From: an uncultured Lachnospiraceae bacterium
Lineage (GTDB): Bacteria > Bacillota > Clostridia > Lachnospirales > Lachnospiraceae
Direction of reading: 5' to 3'
Assembly: GCA_947589095.1 (NCBI GenBank)
Contig: CANQBX010000032.1
Location: forward strand, 1 to 41,656
Length of the DNA: 41,656 nt
The notes beneath the pieces were generated by a model. The model was not told the DNA's origin. It searched no databases and saw only the letters and a program-made list of their open reading frames with translations. Each line of letters starts with the position of its first letter. Within the stretch, counting starts at the first letter, position 1. The position numbers were made by a program, and so were the translations under genes. This document shows, in pieces, positions 39,943-41,656 of the stretch.

Positions 39943-41656
39943 TGAAAAGCAGGGAAGTAAAGAGTGACGAAGGAAAGAGCAGAGGAAATAATGATAGTCT
40001 TAAGGACCGGGGAATACGTGCCCTTGTAAATCTGCGGGGACGCGGTGTCAGCGCCGCTTTGGCGGCATGCCTGCTGGCGGCGGGCATAAGCGGCTGCGGC
40101 AGCGGCGGGGTGCCCGCGGAGACGACAGGACAGGAGACGGAGGCTTCCGTAGCGGCAGAGAGCGGGTCTGCGGGAGATTTGGGGATGGGCTTGCCTGGTG
40201 GGAATGGTACGGCAGATGTTCTGACGGATGCTGCGGGAGCGAATTCTGCGGACGCGGCAGACGGTACAGGTAATGCGATTGGTGATAAAAACGCGGCATC
40301 GGAAGACGGCACAGAAAACGCAGGAGGCGATGGAAGTGCCGCGGCTGCGGATAGCGACAGTGGAAGCGCTGCGCCGGCAAACAGCGCGGAGAGCGCGGCT
40401 GAAACCGCGCAGGCGGAGGAGCAGGAGGCAATTTCTTATATGTTTGACGCATCGGAAATGACAACAACCGGCAAAGTAAAGCTGGATCATTCGATAGAAG
40501 GTTACACCGGTGAAGGTTACCTCACCGGATTTGAGGACGAGAACGACGGCTGCTCCTTCACCGTGGATGTGCCCTACAGCGGCAGCTTTGACATCCATGT
40601 GGTAAGCGCGGGCCTGGGCGGGGAGAAGATCAACGATATCCAGGTGGACGGCACGACTGTGGGTACATTTACCACGAAGGACGAGACCTTCGGCGAATCC
40701 GTGCTGCGCCGGGTCTATCTGGAGGCCGGGGAGCACAGCATCGGCGTCCACAAGAACTGGGGCTGGATCGCCCTGGACAGCATGACGTTCGCCTCGGCGG
40801 AGCGGCTGCCGGACAGCACCTTTGAGGTGGAGCCGGTGCTGATCAATCCGAACGCTTCGCAAAGCGCGGTGAACCTGATGAAATACCTGACGTCGATTTA
40901 CGGCGAGTACACCCTGTCGGGGCAGCAGGCGGACAACGGCACGGCAAGCCCTGAACTGATTGCCATCAAGAACGCCACCGGCGGCAGGCAGCCGGCGATC
41001 CTGGGACTCGATCTCATGAATTATTCGTCGTCCTTTGCCAGCCACGGAGCGGTCGGGAAATCGATCGAGCAGGCCATCGAGTATGATAAGCTGGGCGGGA
41101 TTGTCACCTTCTGCTGGCACTGGGGCGCGCCGGAAAAATATGCGAAATCCGGAGCCGCATGGTATAGGACGTTTTATGCCGACAGCACGGATATCGACCT
41201 GGCGGCCATCATGGACGGCAGCGATGAGGAGGGATACGCATTGCTTCTGGACGATATCGACGTTATCGCGGAGCAGCTTAAGATCCTCCAGGACGCGGAC
41301 GTGCCGGTTCTGTTCCGGCCGCTTCACGAGGCGTCCGGCGGCTGGTTCTGGTGGGGCGCGGCAGGCCCGGAGCCCTGTAAGGAGCTGTGGAAGCTGCTCT
41401 ATGACCGTCTGACCAATGTTCACGGCCTGAACAACCTGATCTGGGTCTGGAACGGCCAGGCCGCCGACTGGTATCCCGGCGACGAGTATGTGGATATTAT
41501 CGGCGAGGACATTTATCCCGGCAATTATGTGTATTCTTCCCAGAGCGGGAAGTTCGCGGAGGCCGTCGAGTATCCGGACCATTACCCGGAGACCGCCAAG
41601 ATCGTGGCGCTTTCGGAGAACGGCTGTCTCTTCGATCCGGATCTGGCCTGGCGCGA
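39942..41656 (+). CDS. GH26 endo-beta-1,4-mannanase lipoprotein, cut by window end
   Basis: Starts at GTG 39942 behind GGGAGGAGAGGAG, overlapping the previous stop; open to the window end (571 codons). The signal has lipobox ISGC with Cys at about 52, so the enzyme should be anchored outside. Residues about 53-165 are a Gly/Ala/Ser/Asp-rich linker. About 170-290 is a CBM35-like beta-sandwich (YTGEGYLTGFEDENDGCSF, VYLEAGEHSIGVHKNWGW). The GH26 barrel follows: LSGQQ, FCWHWGAP, acid/base E463 in FRPLHEASGGWFWWG, IWVWNGQ, and the nucleophile E559 in ALSENG. It would cut beta-mannan at the surface, feeding the importers and the intracellular pathway. The C-terminus lies beyond the window. Confidence 0.88.
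   Translation, partial: MKSREVKSDEGKSRGNNDSLKDRGIRALVNLRGRGVSAALAACLLAAGISGCGSGGVPAETTGQETEASVAAESGSAGDLGMGLPGGNGTADVLTDAAGANSADAADGTGNAIGDKNAASEDGTENAGGDGSAAAADSDSGSAAPANSAESAAETAQAEEQEAISYMFDASEMTTTGKVKLDHSIEGYTGEGYLTGFEDENDGCSFTVDVPYSGSFDIHVVSAGLGGEKINDIQVDGTTVGTFTTKDETFGESVLRRVYLEAGEHSIGVHKNWGWIALDSMTFASAERLPDSTFEVEPVLINPNASQSAVNLMKYLTSIYGEYTLSGQQADNGTASPELIAIKNATGGRQPAILGLDLMNYSSSFASHGAVGKSIEQAIEYDKLGGIVTFCWHWGAPEKYAKSGAAWYRTFYADSTDIDLAAIMDGSDEEGYALLLDDIDVIAEQLKILQDADVPVLFRPLHEASGGWFWWGAAGPEPCKELWKLLYDRLTNVHGLNNLIWVWNGQAADWYPGDEYVDIIGEDIYPGNYVYSSQSGKFAEAVEYPDHYPETAKIVALSENGCLFDPDLAWR

Noticed and set aside
39891-41582. A 563-codon open frame on the minus strand opposite the DUF624/mannanase end
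   Set aside because: The + strand carries a recognisable GH26 lipoprotein with catalytic residues. The minus frame shows no family features.

Overview
The window looks like a chromosome segment of a gut Firmicute of the Lachnospiraceae type. The signs are strong AGGAGG ribosome sites, Gram-positive lipoprotein signals, GH130/2-epimerase mannan metabolism, and YIP1/DUF5696/DUF624 genes beside sugar ABC importers without an ATPase. All recognised protein genes are on the + strand. The mannan genes are GC-rich; the stretch at about 18.2-21.8 kb is clearly AT-richer.

Layout. (1) 0.2-6.4 kb: oligoendopeptidase F, a DUF5060/DUF4038-type putative glycosidase and a cytoplasmic GH2 glycosidase, closed by a strong terminator. 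(2) 6.7-18.0 kb: the intracellular mannan pathway: phosphomannomutase/phosphoglucomutase, a phosphomannose isomerase fused to a ROK sugar kinase, a mannobiose 2-epimerase-like protein, two GH130 phosphorylases and a double-SGNH acetyl esterase. (3) 18.0-23.7 kb: an accessory insert with a type I toxin-antitoxin candidate (holin-like peptide plus convergent antisense RNA), two tiny membrane proteins, an MBL-fold hydrolase, a GNAT acetyltransferase, a lipoprotein, a truncated RelE-like toxin, a complete Phd/ParE-type pair and an ECF sigma factor with a large C-terminal extension. (4) 23.8-41.7 kb: a LacI regulator, then a surface/transport block: a giant solute-binding protein, two permeases, an NHL/TPR membrane protein, a YIP1 protein, a DUF5696 protein, two more permeases, a second solute-binding lipoprotein, a DUF624/YesL protein and a GH26 beta-mannanase lipoprotein cut by the window end.

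Inferred pathway: the surface GH26 cuts (acetylated) beta-mannan; ABC importers take up oligosaccharides; the esterase deacetylates them; GH130_2 releases mannose 1-phosphate down to mannobiose; the epimerase makes mannosyl-glucose; GH130_1 splits this to mannose 1-phosphate and glucose. The mutase gives mannose 6-phosphate. The isomerase-kinase fusion could then handle both end products, mannose 6-phosphate to fructose 6-phosphate and glucose to glucose 6-phosphate.

The most unusual signals are: (a) hydrophilic low-complexity, partly tandem-repeat insertions in most of the cytoplasmic enzymes of this locus, with related degenerate repeats between genes; (b) a compact type I toxin-antitoxin candidate in which both promoters, both terminators and a possible ribosome-site block can be read; (c) a probable CE2-like/CE17-like esterase fusion and an isomerase-kinase fusion; (d) the NHL/TPR-YIP1-DUF5696 membrane module between two ABC importers. 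No transposase, tRNA, rRNA or CRISPR array was found.
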